Shown: one piece after another, positions 62,675 to 62,838 of the stretch
How the letters are laid out: every line of letters begins with the position of its first letter
Position numbering within the stretch: position 1 is the first letter of the stretch
Source of the DNA: a virus
DNA length: 62,838 bases
IMG/VR virus record: IMGVR_UViG_3300042444_000200
Coordinates: 1 to 62,838 of that record
Direction: 5' to 3' (one strand)
The notes under the pieces: model-generated
What the model was told of the DNA's origin: nothing
Database searches by the model: none
Seen by the model: the letters and a program-made list of their open reading frames with translations, nothing else
Made by a program: the position numbers and the translations under genes

Positions 62675-62838
62675 CTAATAGGCGTAGGCTTGAGCCCCCG
62701 TCAGTTCGGTACCGGTGATCTTGCCGTCCCCGACCACGCCGACGCCGCCGTCCGCGTAGAACCGAACGAACACGCGGCGGTAAGACACGCCAGTGTCGTA
62801 GCCGAATGCCACGACGGTTTGGTCGCGGGGTGGCTTCG
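62675..62838 (-). CDS. Tail-fibre-type protein, C-terminal part (continues from left end of window)
   Basis: This is the C-terminal 50 or so codons of the gene that begins at 633 on the left side. It reads in frame through the 14-base terminal redundancy and ends in ...TGAQAYAY with a TAG stop. The segment contains VVAFGYDTGVSYRRV and a Gly/Val-rich stretch typical of a beta-structured fibre tip. On its own it has no start codon, which is why the gene looks broken in a linear view. The next gene on the same strand starts one base downstream of its stop, consistent with tight packing of fibre genes. Confidence 0.78.
   Translation of the reverse strand, partial: KPPRDQTVVAFGYDTGVSYRRVFVRFYADGGVGVVGDGKITGTELTGAQAYAY

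Noticed and set aside
1-62838. CRISPR array
   Set aside because: No regularly spaced direct repeats were seen; the short repeats found are promoter-like or coding.
1-62838. Insertion sequence or transposase
   Set aside because: No transposase-like gene with terminal inverted repeats; mobile features are limited to HNH genes and the two recombinases.

Overview
This 62,838-base window is best read as the complete genome of a tailed phage, most likely podovirus-like and temperate, assembled as a circular or circularly permuted contig. The first 14 bases equal the last 14 bases. A tail-fibre-type gene runs off the left end and continues without a frame break from the right end, giving about 62,824 unique bases. 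Base composition is GC-rich throughout. The host is not named by any gene. A secreted protein with a VPEP-plus-membrane-anchor C-terminus, together with the GC content, would fit a Planctomycetota-type host, but that is weak inference. The tRNA-Pro(CGG) 3' half at about 38.2 kb is the probable attachment site (attP) and names the likely integration target.

Layout. Read as a circle, the minus strand from about 12.8 kb down to 1, then from the right end down to 39.9 kb, is one continuous virion block. In order of transcription it holds a secreted CAP-domain protein, HNH endonuclease, scaffold, major capsid protein, head/decoration proteins, zinc-finger protein (possible small terminase), large terminase, portal, endonuclease VII-like protein, fibre-like genes, the wrap-around fibre gene, more fibre and collagen-like genes, an HNH gene, adaptor/tail proteins, a 998-residue tail protein, a remarkable cysteine-repeat protein, and three giant internal-virion or ejection-type proteins. 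No tail-tube, sheath or tape-measure protein was recognised, which suggests a short tail. Two plus-strand genes (12.9-14.9 kb) interrupt the block. A minus-strand operon at 14.8-16.3 kb carries SSB, and the PEP-CTERM-like secreted gene lies divergent to it.

The plus-strand region 17.3-30.5 kb is the accessory or early region. It starts with a 600-base regulatory gap. It is punctuated by five near-identical promoter modules (TTGAGG-like, 17-base spacer containing GTTCGGCAGG, TTGTGT-like, then a leader hairpin) and by strong intrinsic terminators. It carries an amidoligase with an acidic repeat tail, a class II glutamine amidotransferase, a MoxR-type AAA+ ATPase, a fused metallopeptidase/VWA protein, a double helix-turn-helix protein, several unknown proteins, two candidate micro-membrane proteins, a tRNA-like RNA and a serine recombinase. 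The amidoligase/amidotransferase pair plus the MoxR/VWA pair is the best candidate for an undescribed system.

The minus-strand region 30.4-38.3 kb is a DNA-metabolism operon: sigma factor, zinc protein, membrane protein, dATP/dGTP diphosphohydrolase-like protein, two PD-(D/E)XK-like nucleases, Hjc-like resolvase, HNH nuclease, secreted HExxH protein, SF2 helicase and ERF-type annealing protein. A plus-strand tyrosine integrase sits next to attP. A recurring GGCCATAAAC-type motif (13 sites) lies upstream of many late and other genes, often with no recognisable -35 element. The phage-encoded sigma factor is a natural candidate reader.
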